Of a stretch of DNA of 8,194 bases, positions 8,026 to 8,194 are shown piece after piece. Made by a program: the position numbers and the translations under genes. The stretch comes from an uncultured Gemmatimonadota bacterium (GTDB lineage Bacteria; Gemmatimonadota; Gemmatimonadetes; Gemmatimonadales; GWC2-71-9): positions 1 through 8,194 of the forward strand of contig CAMPKP010000147.1 in the NCBI GenBank assembly GCA_946887295.1, read 5' to 3'. How positions within the stretch are numbered: the stretch's first letter is position 1; each line of letters begins with the position of its first letter. The notes below the pieces were generated by a model. The model worked only from the letters and a program-made list of their open reading frames with translations. It did no database searches and was not told the origin of the DNA.

Positions 8026-8052
8026 ATGACCACTTTCGTCCTGTCTCGACCG
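8026..8052 (+). pseudogene. 5' relic of a second MocR-type regulator gene
   Basis: The first 11 bases (ATGACCACTTT) are identical to the start of the MocR gene at 5296, and CTCGACCG recurs at 8045-8052 as at 5317-5324. The distance from ATG is 19 nt here against 21 nt there. Restoring two missing bases would give M-T-T-F-V-L-x-L-D-R, against M-T-T-L-H-L-P-L-D-R. As it stands the frame shifts after about six codons. Similarity ends near 8052, where unrelated sequence begins. The remnant is short, but its place next to the duplicated promoter supports the call. The alternative is chance similarity or a very short unrelated gene. Confidence 0.55.
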
Positions 8053-8067
8053 CTGCTGTGGTGCTGT

Positions 8068-8193
8068 CTAGGCCCTGCGGGGCACCTTGACGGCGACCCG
8101 GCGGTCGTGCGAGAGGTCCTGGGCCAGGTACACCGTGGCCATACTGGCGAGCTCGCGCTCGACGCGAGCCCCGGCCGAGGGCTGGGGCTCGCG
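8068..8193 (-). pseudogene. Ser/Thr protein kinase N-lobe fragment
   Basis: Reading leftwards from the window edge, 41 codons end in TAG at 8068-8070. The product contains V-E-R-E-L-A-S-M-A-T-V-Y-L-A-Q-D-L and then R-R-V-A-V-K-V. This is the start of a PknB-type (Hanks) kinase: beta 1, glycine loop, beta 2 and the VAVK strand with the ATP-binding lysine. Relatives usually read E-L-G-R-G-G-M-A-T-V-Y-L-A; here E-L-A-S-M-A-T lacks two residues and the loop glycines, so ATP binding should fail. The frame stops eight codons after the start of VAVK, where a full kinase would continue for more than 200 residues. The upstream part lies outside the window. It is almost certainly a decayed relic. Confidence 0.7.
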
Positions 8194-8194
8194 T
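8162..8194. repeat. Perfect 11-bp inverted repeat at right edge
   Basis: ACGCGAGCCCC (8162-8172) and GGGGCTCGCGT (8184-8194) are exact reverse complements around an 11-nt loop. The window ends with the second arm, so the stem may be longer. It overlaps the kinase relic. No T-tract is visible on the side that can be read. It could be a terminator stem, a dispersed palindromic element or the end of an inserted sequence. Confidence 0.6.

Noticed and set aside
8026..8194. Plus frame from ATG 8026 open to the window edge as a new gene
   Set aside because: After the sixth codon it is frameshifted relative to the MocR start, and beyond 8068 it is antisense to kinase sequence. The product has no recognisable features.

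Overview
The window is high-GC bacterial chromosome with tightly packed genes, little intergenic DNA and G/C-rich third codon positions. The lineage cannot be proved from the sequence. A soil-type Gemmatimonadota bacterium is my best guess: two signal peptides end in A-V-A-Q, a Ser/Thr-kinase fragment of the G-M-A-T-V-Y-L-A type is present, and several gene families here are common in that group. An actinobacterial or myxobacterial source is not excluded.

Layout: 1-286 is left-edge sequence with no convincing gene. A two-gene unit follows: an exported PAP2-type phosphatase (287-1024) and an NAD(P)-dependent beta-hydroxyacid dehydrogenase-family protein (1025-1942) that starts on the base after the first stop. 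A perfect 10-bp hairpin with a T-rich tail (1971-2005) ends that unit. A second two-gene redox unit comes next: an aldo/keto reductase (2022-3008) and an F420-dependent-NADP-reductase-like Rossmann protein (3018-3710). Then comes a fused MarR-GNAT protein (3760-4644) with its own promoter and a perfect palindromic operator. A secreted lipocalin-like DUF1579-type protein (minus, 4647-5237) converges on it. This minus gene is divergent from a MocR/PdxR-type GntR-aminotransferase regulator (5296-6732), across a 58-bp promoter. A Cys/His-rich lipoprotein of unknown function (minus, 6729-7967) converges on the MocR gene.

The right end is the most interesting part. The 58-bp divergent promoter recurs without gaps at 7968-8025, again between a minus-strand exported protein and a plus-strand ATGACCACTTT start. 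The second plus-strand gene is only a relic: about nine codons carrying a 2-nt deletion. It abuts a degenerate Ser/Thr kinase N-lobe fragment on the minus strand (8068-8193). This looks like a duplicated regulator/exported-protein unit that lost its regulator.

The plus-strand starts at 3760, 5296 and 8026 all have a TAnnnT hexamer ending exactly 6 nt before the ATG and no Shine-Dalgarno sequence, so the regulators are probably expressed from leaderless mRNAs. I see no CRISPR array, tRNA, rRNA, transposase or phage gene. Apart from the promoter duplication and its relics, the window reads as ordinary housekeeping/accessory redox and regulatory genes.
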